Source of the DNA: Streptomyces tauricus
Lineage (GTDB): Bacteria > Actinomycetota > Actinomycetes > Streptomycetales > Streptomycetaceae
DNA length: 64,000 bases
Direction: 5' to 3'
Assembly: GCF_014650955.1 (NCBI RefSeq)
Contig: NZ_BMVY01000020.1
Span: forward strand, 94,453-158,452
The position numbers were made by a program, and so were the translations under genes. Numbering within the stretch: the first letter of the stretch is position 1; the number at the start of each line of letters is the position of its first letter. Of the stretch, positions 34,044-42,548 are shown piece by piece. The notes below the pieces were generated by a model. That model was not told the DNA's origin, made no database searches, and saw only the letters and a program-made list of their open reading frames with translations.

Positions 34044-35546
34044 ATGGCGTCGTCACCGACGACCTCGTCGTCCCAGTCACCTCGACCACCTCGGCCGCCA
34101 CGGCCGAATCTCGCCTTCCGGCGCCTGCGCGGACAGCGCTCGCCGGGCGAGTTCGCCGCCGCCGTGCGGCGGGCTGCCCGGGAGATCGACGAACGGGTCA
34201 GCTGCGACGCGCGCTACATCGGGCGGGTCGAGGCGGGCGAGATCCGCTGTCCCAACTACGCGTACGAACGGGTTTTCCTGCACATGTTCCCCGGCCGGAC
34301 ACTGACCGACCTGGGGTTCGTGCCCCGTTCGGCGGTACGTGGACGGGGGGCGCGCACCGCCGAGGTGGCGCCCGCTCCACGCACCACGAGCCCGCTGTCC
34401 GCCCCGCATGAGACGGACGGGGCGTACGAGCCGTATGTCACGACACACGACCCGTACGCGTCGTACGACCCGCACGACCCGTACGACCCGCACGAGATCG
34501 ACGATCAGAACCACGAGGAGAGCGACGTGCAACGTCGCGCATTCATGAGCGGCGGTACCGCCACGGTGGCGGCCGCCTCACTGGGCCCCTGGGGGCTCGC
34601 GTTCGGCGGCACGGCCGAGGCCGCGCCGCGTTCCGTGCGCCGCGCCGGCGAGGCCGAGGCGGGGGCGCTGGAAGAGGCCGTCCGCAAGATCCGCCTGCTG
34701 GACGACCGGCACGGCGCCGACGGGCTGTACCGGAGGGCGGCGGCTCCGCTGCGGGCCGCGTACGCCCTGCTGGACGCCGGTGCGGCGCGGCAGGCGACCA
34801 CCGAGCGGCTGCACACGGGCGCCGGTGAACTGGCCATCTCGGTCGGCTGGCTGGCGCACGACTCGGGGCGGTTCGACGACGCCCGCTCGCACTACGCGGA
34901 GGCGCTCGCGACGGCACGGGTGGCGAGGGACCCGGCGCTGGAGGCGCACGCCTTCTGCAACACGTCCTTCCTCGCCCGGGACGCGGGACGGCCCCGCGAG
35001 GCGGTACGGGCGGCCCAGGCCGCGCAGTACGCGGCGCGCCCCCTGGGCTCGGCCCGGCTCCTGTCCCTGCTCGCGCTGCGCGAGGCGGGCGGCTGGGCGG
35101 GGCTGGCCGACCGGACGGGCTGCGAGCAGGCGCTGACCCGGGCGCAGGCCCTGTACGGGCGGGGCCCCTGTGACTCCGATCCGGAGTGGATGAGCTTCTA
35201 CGGAGACGCCGAACTGGCGGGTCTTGAGGCGCAGTGCTGGTCGACGCTCGGCGACTGGCAGCGCGCCGCCCACCAGGCACGCCGCGCGACCCGGCTCCAG
35301 GACCCGCACTTCACCCGCAATCTCGCGCTGTACACGGCCGAGCTCGCCGACGACCTGGCCCGCGCCGGGCACCCCGACGAGGCCGCCGCGGCCGGGCTGC
35401 GCGTCCTGGACCTGCTGGACGAGGTCCAGTCGTCCCGGGTACAGACCATGCTGGCGGGGACGGCCAGGGTCCTGCTGCCCCACCGCCGCGCCTCGGGGGT
35501 GTCGGACTTCCTGGAACGGCACAGGGCCCTTCCGCGACCGGCCTAG
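34044..35546 (+). CDS. HTH-TPR regulator of the NsdA-like type with an internal Tat-like segment
   Basis: About 500 residues. The N-terminal part (about 23-92, RRLRGQRSPGEFAAAVRRAA...YIGRVEAGEIRCPNYAYERV) looks like a helix-turn-helix. It is followed by an Asp/Pro/Tyr/His-rich repeat (YDPHDPYDPHEID, about 141-153), twin arginines R164-R165 and a hydrophobic stretch to about residue 189, then TPR-like helices (about 210-485). The layout resembles Streptomyces NsdA/SCO4114-type developmental regulators as I recall them. ATG 34044 follows GAGAGAGGG. Target unknown. Confidence 0.75.
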   Translation: MASSPTTSSSQSPRPPRPPRPNLAFRRLRGQRSPGEFAAAVRRAAREIDERVSCDARYIGRVEAGEIRCPNYAYERVFLHMFPGRTLTDLGFVPRSAVRGRGARTAEVAPAPRTTSPLSAPHETDGAYEPYVTTHDPYASYDPHDPYDPHEIDDQNHEESDVQRRAFMSGGTATVAAASLGPWGLAFGGTAEAAPRSVRRAGEAEAGALEEAVRKIRLLDDRHGADGLYRRAAAPLRAAYALLDAGAARQATTERLHTGAGELAISVGWLAHDSGRFDDARSHYAEALATARVARDPALEAHAFCNTSFLARDAGRPREAVRAAQAAQYAARPLGSARLLSLLALREAGGWAGLADRTGCEQALTRAQALYGRGPCDSDPEWMSFYGDAELAGLEAQCWSTLGDWQRAAHQARRATRLQDPHFTRNLALYTAELADDLARAGHPDEAAAAGLRVLDLLDEVQSSRVQTMLAGTARVLLPHRRASGVSDFLERHRALPRPA

Positions 35547-35577
35547 AACCCGTCCGGCGAACGCCCCTGGGTGCCGG

Positions 35578-36174
35578 TCACGAGGTCAGATGGCCGCAGT
35601 CGTTCCAGGTCTCGATCGCGGGCTCTCCGTAGGCCCAGCCCAGGACCGAGAGGGACGTGGGGTTGAGGCGGACCCGGGCCGCGAAGTCGATGTCCAGGCC
35701 GAGCCAGCGGGCGCCGATCGAACGCAGGATGTGGCCGTGGGCGAAGACCAGCACGTCACGCTCCCCGGCGCGGACCCGCTCGACGACCTCGTCCGCGCGC
35801 GCGGAGACCTCCGCGAGGGTCTCCCCCTCGGGCACACCGTCCCGCCAGATCAGCCAGTCGGGGCGGTCGGCCCTGATCTCGTCGGGGGTCAGGCCCTCGT
35901 ACGCGCCGTAGTCCCACTCCATGAGCGCGTCCCAGGGGGTCGCCCGGTCGCCGAAGCCGGCGATCTCGCACGTCTCACGCGCGCGTGCCAGCGGGCTGGT
36001 GAGGACCTCAGCTCCCGGGAGCCCGTCCAGCGGTGACCGGTACAGGCGCTCGCCGAGCAGTTTCGCGCCGCGTCTGCCCTCGTCCAGAAGCGGGATGTCG
36101 GTCCTGCCGGTGTGCTTGCCGGACAGCGACCATTGCGTCTGTCCGTGCCGGGCCAGCAGGATGCGCGGTGCCAT
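35578..36174 (-). CDS. Histidine phosphatase family protein (phosphoglycerate-mutase-like)
   Basis: A 198-residue cytoplasmic phosphatase with the catalytic RHG at residues 9-11 (LLARHGQTQ), R-x-R in SPLARARETCE, acid-loop E in MEWDYGAYEGLT and second His in FAHGHILRS. All four catalytic residues are present. Such cofactor-dependent enzymes act on small phosphorylated metabolites (for example the CobC/GpmB subgroup). It converges on the HTH-TPR gene with 31 bp between stops. Substrate unknown. Confidence 0.9.
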   Translation of the reverse strand: MAPRILLARHGQTQWSLSGKHTGRTDIPLLDEGRRGAKLLGERLYRSPLDGLPGAEVLTSPLARARETCEIAGFGDRATPWDALMEWDYGAYEGLTPDEIRADRPDWLIWRDGVPEGETLAEVSARADEVVERVRAGERDVLVFAHGHILRSIGARWLGLDIDFAARVRLNPTSLSVLGWAYGEPAIETWNDCGHLTS

Positions 36175-36381
36175 GAAAGGACCTTTCGGGGAAACTCGGG
36201 CGGGTGAACCGCAGAAGAACGAGGGATGGATCACTTCAATCATCGCGCACCTGCCCGAGAGGCAACCCGGCGGGCGATCTCGGCGTCTTTGAGCACCGGG
36301 GGCGCCCCCACAGGGGAAGCGCACAGACCGTACATTGGTCCGCGGCACTGCGGGCGGGGGAGCAGGAGGGGGAGGAATCGG

Positions 36382-37377
36382 ATGCTGCGGACCGATGCAC
36401 CAGTCAGCGAGGCGGCACCACGACTCCGCCTCCGCTGGTGGACCGAGCTGCCCCTGATCCTGCTGGTGTACGGGGCGTACTCCGCGGGACGGCTCCTCGC
36501 GCGCGGGGATGTGACCCATGCCGTCGACCACGGCCTGGCGATCCTGCGGGTGGAGAAGTTCTTCTTCCTGAACGCCGAGCACCCGCTGAACCGCCTGTTC
36601 ACGCGTGAGCCCTGGCTCGGCATCCCGGCGGACTTCTGGTACGCGTCACTGCACTACATGGTGACGCCCGCCGTCCTGGTCTGGCTGTTCCGGTCCCGCG
36701 CGGTGCGCTACCGGGCCGCCCGGACCTGGCTGATGACGTCCACGTTCATGGGCCTGATCGGTTTCACCCTGCTGCCGACGTGCCCGCCGCGCCTGCTGGC
36801 GGCGAGCCACGGATTCGTCGACACGATGGCCCAGTACAGCGACTACGGCTGGTGGGGCGGCGAGGCGAGCGCGCCCCGCGGCCTCGGCGGCATGACGAAC
36901 CAGTACGCGGCGATGCCGAGCCTGCACTGCGGCTGGGCCCTGTGGTGCGGTGTGATGCTCTGGATGTACGGCGGCACGCGGCTCACCAAGATCGCGGGGG
37001 TCCTGTATCCGCTGATCACGACGATCGTGGTGATGGGCACCGCCAACCACTACTTCCTCGACGCGGTCGCGGGCTTCGCCGTCATGGGCGTCGGACTCCT
37101 GCTCACCCGGCCGGTGCTGCGGCTCGCGGACACCTTCCGGGCACGGTTCGGAATCCGCCCCTTCGCACCGGCCCTCGGGGGTCCCCCAGCCGCTCCCCCG
37201 GTCGCCCCGCACGACACAGGTTCCTCAATTGTCAGTGCAGGGTGCCAGACTTCGCCGGGTGAGCGACTTCCCCGACAGCGCAAGGTCCCAGCCACCCCGG
37301 GTGCCGCCGAGCCGGGAGCCGAACCGGCAGTCAGTCCCGTCGACTCGGGGGACGAGACTCCGGCAGCGGCTCGCTGA
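36382..37377 (+). CDS. PAP2/inositol-phosphotransferase-type membrane phosphatase
   Basis: A 331-residue membrane protein with about six hydrophobic segments. Catalytic PAP2 elements are RSRAVRYRAAR (first motif region), PSLHCGWA and GTANHYFLDAVAG with its His and Asp. It is closer to the AUR1/Ipt1-like PAP2 subgroup than to classical lipid phosphatases. ATG 36382 follows GGGGGAGGAA. The last 50 residues are Pro/Ala-rich, and this tail overlaps the start of the next gene by about 120 bp, which is unusual. Likely acts on a lipid-linked phosphate at the outer membrane face. Confidence 0.85.
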   Translation: MLRTDAPVSEAAPRLRLRWWTELPLILLVYGAYSAGRLLARGDVTHAVDHGLAILRVEKFFFLNAEHPLNRLFTREPWLGIPADFWYASLHYMVTPAVLVWLFRSRAVRYRAARTWLMTSTFMGLIGFTLLPTCPPRLLAASHGFVDTMAQYSDYGWWGGEASAPRGLGGMTNQYAAMPSLHCGWALWCGVMLWMYGGTRLTKIAGVLYPLITTIVVMGTANHYFLDAVAGFAVMGVGLLLTRPVLRLADTFRARFGIRPFAPALGGPPAAPPVAPHDTGSSIVSAGCQTSPGERLPRQRKVPATPGAAEPGAEPAVSPVDSGDETPAAAR

Positions 37378-38626
37378 GCTGCGCGGCCCGGCCGTCCCAC
37401 CGCAGCCGCTGGACGCGCGCGCCCTCGCGGCGCTCGCGGCGAACCCGGGGTGCCGCCGGCGCGCGATCCTCGACGGCGCGGGCGTGAACAAGGCGGTGCT
37501 GGCGAGTGCGCTCGGCTCGCCGTCGGCCTTCGGGCAGTCGCAGTTCGCGTTCATGCGGGGCAACGCCTTCGAGGCGCGGGTCAAGGCCGACGGGGGCGCG
37601 GAGCTGCTGCGGCTCGTGCACGAGAAGCTGGACCCGGGGGCCGAGCCACCCGCGGGCGGCGCCGTTCCCGATCTGAGTGCCGTCGGCCCCGAGGGGCGCA
37701 CGGCGCGTACGGCGCTGGCGCTGCGCGAGGCCACCGCGGCCGGCGGCTGGACGCTGCTCGACCATCCGCTGCTCGCGCTGGAGGTGGCGGGCTCCCCCGC
37801 CTTCCTGGAGCCGGACGCGGTGGTCGTGCACCCCGACGGCGGCTGGACGGTCGTCGAGATCAAGTCCTTCCCGATGCTGGACGGTTCGGCGGACCCGGCC
37901 AAGGTCGGCGCGGCGGCCCGCCAGTCCGCGGTGTACGTCCTGGCTCTTGAGCAGGTCGCGGCCCGCCTCGACCCCGCGCCGGAGGTCCGGCCCACCGTGC
38001 TGCTGGTCTGCCCGAAGGACTTCTCCAACCTGCCGACCGCGTCGGCCGTGGACGTCCGCAAGCAGTGCTCGGTGACCCGCCGCCAGCTGGACCGCCTCAC
38101 CCGCGTCGAGGACATCGCCGACGCGCTCCCCGAGGGCACCTGCTTCTCCCCCGACCTCCCCGCCGCCGAACTGACGGCCGCGGTGGAGTCGGTCCCGGCG
38201 ACCTACGCCCCGGAGTGCCTCGCCGCCTGCGAACTGGCCTTCCACTGCCGAGCCCGCTCCCGCGCCGAGGGCGCGGTGACCTCCCTGGGCCGCTCCCTGC
38301 GGGCGGAACTGGGCGCCCTGACCACGGTCGACGACGTCCTGTCCGCGGCCCACGGCCACACCGGCGACCCGACGGACCCGACGGTCGACGCCCTGCGCAG
38401 AGCGGCAGCCCTCCGCACAGAGGCCCTGGCCACCCCAAGCCCCGCCAGCGGCGTGAGCAACGCCGCCCCCAGCCCCGCAAGGGGCGCGGGGAACTGCGCA
38501 CCTAGCCACGACGGCGCGGCACCTGACAACGAACCCCAGCTACCCCGCCCCTCCAGGGGCGCGGGGAACGGCGCACCCAGCCACGACGGCGCGGCACCCG
38601 ACGGCCAACCCCAGGGGTCGAAATGA
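37259..38626 (+). CDS. RecB/Cas4-family iron-sulphur nuclease
   Basis: A 455-residue predicted DNA exonuclease. All RecB/Cas4 motifs are visible: G-x3-E in FMRGNAFEARV, D186 in LEPDAV, E200-x-K202 in VVEIKSF, and Q222-x3-Y226 in RQSAVY. C65 (NPGCRRRAI) with C320-x3-C324-x5-C330 fits the four-cysteine iron-sulphur clamp of Cas4, AddB and Dna2. GTG 37259 is my start; TTG 37229 is possible. It is coupled (ATGA) to the next gene and lies in one operon with an SF1B helicase. The last 50 residues come from two in-frame copies of the interspersed repeat. Family confident; biological role unknown. Confidence 0.85.
   Translation: MSDFPDSARSQPPRVPPSREPNRQSVPSTRGTRLRQRLAELRGPAVPPQPLDARALAALAANPGCRRRAILDGAGVNKAVLASALGSPSAFGQSQFAFMRGNAFEARVKADGGAELLRLVHEKLDPGAEPPAGGAVPDLSAVGPEGRTARTALALREATAAGGWTLLDHPLLALEVAGSPAFLEPDAVVVHPDGGWTVVEIKSFPMLDGSADPAKVGAAARQSAVYVLALEQVAARLDPAPEVRPTVLLVCPKDFSNLPTASAVDVRKQCSVTRRQLDRLTRVEDIADALPEGTCFSPDLPAAELTAAVESVPATYAPECLAACELAFHCRARSRAEGAVTSLGRSLRAELGALTTVDDVLSAAHGHTGDPTDPTVDALRRAAALRTEALATPSPASGVSNAAPSPARGAGNCAPSHDGAAPDNEPQLPRPSRGAGNGAPSHDGAAPDGQPQGSK
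38481..38600 (+). repeat. Two in-frame repeat copies forming the nuclease C-terminal tail (F)
   Basis: Two G-rich copies of the interspersed unit, exactly 75 bp (25 codons) apart, with their flanks (AGCCACGACGGCGCGGCACC) also duplicated. They encode the tandem peptide RGAGN(C/G)APSHDGAAPD. Confidence 0.85.
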
Positions 38627-40266
38627 CCCTGATCACCACCCTCGCGAGGCTGGAAGCCGTGAGCACCGGCCGGGCCCAGCCCCTCACCACCGTCCGCCAC
38701 CGCCACCTCACCGACCACCCGCTGGTCCTCGTCCCGCTCACCACCGCGGGAGAGGCGGGCGCCCCCCTGGGCGCACTGGTCGGCACGGACCGCGACGCGC
38801 CACGCCTCCTCGTCGTGCCGCAGCCCCGCGACCGCGACCTCCGCTTCGCGTTCCTCGCGGAGCTCGCGGACATCGTCCTGCCGTACATCGACGCCTACGC
38901 GGACGACGTCGAGGCGGCCGAGCGCAACGAGACCGACCCGGAGACCGGCAAGCGGGTCAAGGTCGAGGTCGAACTGTGCGCGGACGCACCCCAGTTGATC
39001 GTCCCGGGCCGGGCCGGCATCGAACTCGTACGGCTGCTGGGGCGTTCCATGCGGTTCAGGCGCACCGCCGAGCAGGACCCGGAGACCCCGTATCCCGCGC
39101 CGCCGCGCGTACCGCTGCTCGGACGGTGGCTCACGCACTACGGGGAGCGGGCCCGGGTGCCGGGTTCGTCGCTCCTGACGGCCCTCACCGATGTCCTGTC
39201 CCGGCACTGGGCCACCGGCCAGTCCTCCCTGGAGGACCAGCACCTCGGCGCGCTGCTCGCCTGGATCGACCCCCCGGAGGGCGAGTCCGGCGCCGAGGCG
39301 GCGCTGCGGGCCGAGCTGCTGCGGGACGCCCAGGGCCAGCTCGTCTGCCCGCCCGCCGGACCGGCCACCGACCCGGCCTTCGACAACAAGCTGCTCGCCC
39401 CCGCCATCGAGCGCTACGACCGCGCGCGTACGGCGCTCGCCGCCGCCGAGGACGGTGTCGAGGCGGACGACCGGCTCGGTGAACTCACCGCGGCCGAGCG
39501 GCACATCCACGAGCTGGTGGCCAGCCGTACCCGCCCCACCTGGGACGCGGTGTGGCACGGCCTCGACCTGCTGCGGACGCTGCCCGAGGGTCCGCGCGCG
39601 GCCGACCGCTGGACCCGCGACCGCTGGTCGTTCACCGGCCACCGGGACCGGGTCCTCGCCGGCGAGCCGCCGCAGCCGCGCCGCGACGACGCGGTCACGG
39701 CGGCGAACAAACTCGCCACGCGCGAGCGCGAGCAGGCCCGGCTGGAGGCGCAGGAGGCCCTCGACGACCCGCTGGTCATGGCCGGGCGCCGGCTCGGGGG
39801 TGAGGCCTTCGCGGGTGAGGTCACCGATGTCGTGATGGCGTACAGCGAGGGGAAGCGGGCCGCCCCGCGCCCGCTGGTGACCGTGCGCACGGACGACCGG
39901 CCGCATCTCGGCGAGCGTGTGAAGGTCTACCGCTCGCTCGGCGGCAAGCCGCAGTCGGCGGAGTTCGTGGGGTACGAGACGGACGGTTCGGCCGGTGTTC
40001 CCGACGGCGGCGGCGACGGTGGTGGCGGCGGCGGAACCCTCGTCGTGCTGCGCATCCTCGACAAGATGGGCCGCGGCAAGGAGCCCGAGCCCGGATCCGT
40101 ACCGGAGAAGGGCGATCCGGTCTGCTTCACGCTCTTCGAGCACGAGCAGCGGGGCGGCGCGAAGCTGCCCGAGCCTGAGGACACGCCGTGGACGCACGGC
40201 GGACCGCCCGGAGAGACCGACGCCGCCCCGCGGCCCGACGCCGTGACCGAAGAGGACGTCCTGTGA
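38623..40266 (+). CDS. Unrecognised protein coupled to the nuclease and helicase
   Basis: A 547-residue cytoplasmic protein between the RecB/Cas4-like nuclease and the SF1B helicase, overlapping both neighbours by 4 bp. N-terminal third (about 1-150) is a mixed alpha/beta region with LVLVPLTTAGEAGAPLGALVG. The middle (about 255-400) is helix- and Arg/Glu-rich. The C-terminal part (about 415-520: PLVTVRTDDRPHLGERVKVY ... GTLVVLRILDKMGRG ... GDPVCFTLFEHEQ) looks like a beta barrel interrupted by a poly-Gly loop. I see no catalytic motif. It may supply an OB-like or stalk domain to the helicase, but this is inference. Confidence 0.85.
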   Translation: MTLITTLARLEAVSTGRAQPLTTVRHRHLTDHPLVLVPLTTAGEAGAPLGALVGTDRDAPRLLVVPQPRDRDLRFAFLAELADIVLPYIDAYADDVEAAERNETDPETGKRVKVEVELCADAPQLIVPGRAGIELVRLLGRSMRFRRTAEQDPETPYPAPPRVPLLGRWLTHYGERARVPGSSLLTALTDVLSRHWATGQSSLEDQHLGALLAWIDPPEGESGAEAALRAELLRDAQGQLVCPPAGPATDPAFDNKLLAPAIERYDRARTALAAAEDGVEADDRLGELTAAERHIHELVASRTRPTWDAVWHGLDLLRTLPEGPRAADRWTRDRWSFTGHRDRVLAGEPPQPRRDDAVTAANKLATREREQARLEAQEALDDPLVMAGRRLGGEAFAGEVTDVVMAYSEGKRAAPRPLVTVRTDDRPHLGERVKVYRSLGGKPQSAEFVGYETDGSAGVPDGGGDGGGGGGTLVVLRILDKMGRGKEPEPGSVPEKGDPVCFTLFEHEQRGGAKLPEPEDTPWTHGGPPGETDAAPRPDAVTEEDVL

Positions 40267-41609
40267 CCAGTGCGGTGAACGCCGTGTTCGACCCGGGGGC
40301 CGAGGCCGCCCGCGCCACCGACGCGATCCTGCGCGACACCCTGCACGGGACGCACCGCGGGGTCGTGGTCGACTCACCGCCCGGCGCGGGCAAGTCCACC
40401 CTCGTCGTACGGGCCGCGCTCGAACTGGCCGAGGCGGGGCGCCCGCTGATGGTCATCGCCCAGACGAACGCCCAGGTGGACGACCTGGTGCTGCGCCTCG
40501 CCGAGAAGAACCCCGAGCTGCCCGTGGGCCGGCTGCACAGCAGCGACTCCGACCCGTACGACAAGGCGCTCGACGAGCTGCCGAACGTCCGCAAGTCCGC
40601 GAAGGCGGGTGATCTCGCCGGGCTCGACGTGGTCATCTCGACGGCCGCGAAATGGGCGCACGTCAAGGGCGTCGAGCCGTGGCGGCACGCGATCGTCGAC
40701 GAGGCGTACCAGATGCGGTCGGACGCGCTGCTCGCCGTGGCCGGGCTGTTCGAGCGGGCGCTGTTCGTGGGCGACCCGGGGCAGTTGGACCCGTTCGCGA
40801 TCGTCGGTTCGGAGCAGTGGGCGGGCCTGTCGTACGACCCCTCGGCCTCGGCCGTGACGACCCTCCTCGCGCACAATCCGGGGCTGCCGCAGCACCGGCT
40901 GCCGGTCTCCTGGCGGCTCCCCGCCTCCGCGGCGCCGCTGGTGTCGGCCGCGTTCTACCCCTTCACACCGTTCCGCAGCGGCACGGGCCACGGCGACCGG
41001 CGGCTCGCCTTCGCGGTGCCGTCGGACGGGTCGAGCCCCGACCGCGTCATCGACGAGGCGGCCGAATCGGGCTGGGGCCTGCTGGAACTCCCGGCCCGGC
41101 ACACCCCGCGCACGGACCCGGAGGCGATCGGGGCCCTCGCGCTGGTCGTACGCCGACTGCTGGACCGGGGCGGCGCGGCGACCTCGGAGCGGTCCCCCGA
41201 CGCGGCCCCGCTGACGGCCGACCGGATCGCCGTCGGCACAGCCCACCGCGACCAGGCGGCGGCCGTGCGGGCGGCGCTGGCCGAACTGGGTGTCCCGGAG
41301 GTGACGGTCGACACGGCGAACCGGCTGCAGGGGCGGGAGTACGACGTGACCGTCGTCCTGCACCCCCTGTCGGGGCGTCCCGACGCGACGGCGTTCCATC
41401 TGGAGACGGGCCGCCTGTGCGTGCTGGCGTCGCGCCACCGGCACGCGTGCATCGTCGTGTGCCGTGCCGGTGTCACCGACCTGCTCGACGACCACCCGTC
41501 CACGGAGCCGGTGCAGCTGGGCGTCACGGTGAAGTTCCCCGACGGCTGGGAGGCGAATCACGCGGTGTTCTCGCAGCTGTCTGAACACCGGGTGGCGTGG
41601 ACGTCGTAA
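40263..41609 (+). CDS. SF1B (Upf1/Dna2-like) DNA/RNA helicase
   Basis: A 448-residue helicase with all core motifs in order: I/Walker A PPGAGKST (K44), Ia QTNAQVDDL, II DEAYQ (D146-E147), III GDPGQLDP, IV SWRLPAS, V VDTANRLQGREYDVTVV and VI LASRHRHACIVV. The DEAxQ box and QG-x-E-x-D motif V place it in the Upf1/Dna2-like branch. It has no accessory domain of its own, which makes it minimal for the group. GTG 40263 overlaps the preceding stop. With the nuclease two genes upstream it recreates the two activities of Dna2 on separate chains. Confidence 0.92.
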   Translation: MTSAVNAVFDPGAEAARATDAILRDTLHGTHRGVVVDSPPGAGKSTLVVRAALELAEAGRPLMVIAQTNAQVDDLVLRLAEKNPELPVGRLHSSDSDPYDKALDELPNVRKSAKAGDLAGLDVVISTAAKWAHVKGVEPWRHAIVDEAYQMRSDALLAVAGLFERALFVGDPGQLDPFAIVGSEQWAGLSYDPSASAVTTLLAHNPGLPQHRLPVSWRLPASAAPLVSAAFYPFTPFRSGTGHGDRRLAFAVPSDGSSPDRVIDEAAESGWGLLELPARHTPRTDPEAIGALALVVRRLLDRGGAATSERSPDAAPLTADRIAVGTAHRDQAAAVRAALAELGVPEVTVDTANRLQGREYDVTVVLHPLSGRPDATAFHLETGRLCVLASRHRHACIVVCRAGVTDLLDDHPSTEPVQLGVTVKFPDGWEANHAVFSQLSEHRVAWTS

Positions 41610-41724
41610 AGGAGCGTGTGCGGGGGCGCGCGTCAGGGCCGATGGCCCTCTTGCGCGGTCAAGGGACAATGGACGGTGGCCCGCCCACACGGACGGGCTG
41701 ACCGCTGTACGAGGAGGAGAAGTC

Positions 41725-42090
41725 ATGGCGGAGCCCACGCCGCGTCGGAACGAGCCGCGGCTTCGCCCCGCGCCGCTGCTCTTCGAGCCCGCGGACGCGG
41801 CCACCGATCCGGAGCACTTCTTCGACCTGGAGTCGATCGACGATCCGCGGGCGCTGCTGGCCCGTTCCACGGAGCTGGCGCTCGCGTTCCGGGCGGCGAC
41901 CGATCGGGCCGTCGAGTTCCAGGCGATGGCGGCGGCGCAGCTCGCGGATCCGCGGCGGTTCGACCGGCTCACCCCGGCGGAGGTCGCTGCGCGGGCTGAG
42001 TGGACCGAGGACTATGCGAAGAAGATGGTGGAGTTCGGGCGGGAGTTGTTGCGGGGGGCCGATGCGGAGGGGTATGCGGATCCGATCTGA
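41725..42090 (+). CDS. Conserved 121-residue hypothetical protein
   Basis: A small acidic/helical protein (FEPADAATDPEHFFDLESIDDPRALLARSTELALAFRAATDRAVEFQAMAAAQLADP...). Its helices carry a heptad-like pattern, so it may form a coiled coil. ATG 41725 follows GAGGAGGAG. It lies 115 bp after the helicase in the same direction and may be the last gene of that module or a separate unit. Function not recognised. Confidence 0.75.
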   Translation: MAEPTPRRNEPRLRPAPLLFEPADAATDPEHFFDLESIDDPRALLARSTELALAFRAATDRAVEFQAMAAAQLADPRRFDRLTPAEVAARAEWTEDYAKKMVEFGRELLRGADAEGYADPI

Positions 42091-42103
42091 GGATCGTCCG
42101 CGG

Positions 42104-42431
42104 GGTTGCGCCGTTCCTCGCGCCCCTGAAGACAGTTCGTGCGGGTCTGTAATGGCGAGGTTGCGCAGTTCCCCGCGCCCCTAAAGGCGTCTGGTTGCGC
42201 CGTTCCTCGCGCCCCTGAAGGCAGTCCGTGCGGGTCTGTCATGGCCAGGTTGCGCAGTTCCCCGCGCCCCTAAAAGGCGTCTGGTTGCGCCGTTCCCCGC
42301 GCCCCTGAAGGCGAAAGGCGTTTGGTTGCGCCGGTTCCCTGCGCCCCTGAAGGCGAAAGGCAACTGGTTGCGCCGTTCCTCGCGCCCGCGAGGGCGAAAG
42401 GCAACAGATTGCGCCGTTCCCCGCGCCCTTG
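42104..42431 (-). repeat. GC-rich interspersed repeat cluster G (8 copies)
   Basis: Eight C-rich copies, some with CCTCGCG instead of CCCCGCG. Copies 1-2 and 3-4 with their spacers are a higher-order duplication of about 90 bp. The cluster fills most of the 458-bp gap; 42440-42548 holds no recognised feature. Confidence 0.87.
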
Positions 42432-42548
42432 AAAAGGGAAAGGCAACCGAGTTCTGGCATATGCCAGGTGGGCAAGATACTCCACGGTGTTCTCTTCTGT
42501 CCCGGGTTCTCGCAACTCTGTGGGAGTGGGTGATCACGGCGGGTAGAC

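Noticed and set aside
36226..36381. N-terminal extension of the PAP2 protein to 36226
   Set aside because: The extension is Arg-rich with no conserved feature, and GGGGGAGGAA sits correctly before ATG 36382.
37259..38626. Nuclease as a CRISPR Cas4
   Set aside because: It shares the Cas4/RecB fold motifs, but there is no cas1/cas2 or array. Its partners are an SF1B helicase and an unknown protein.
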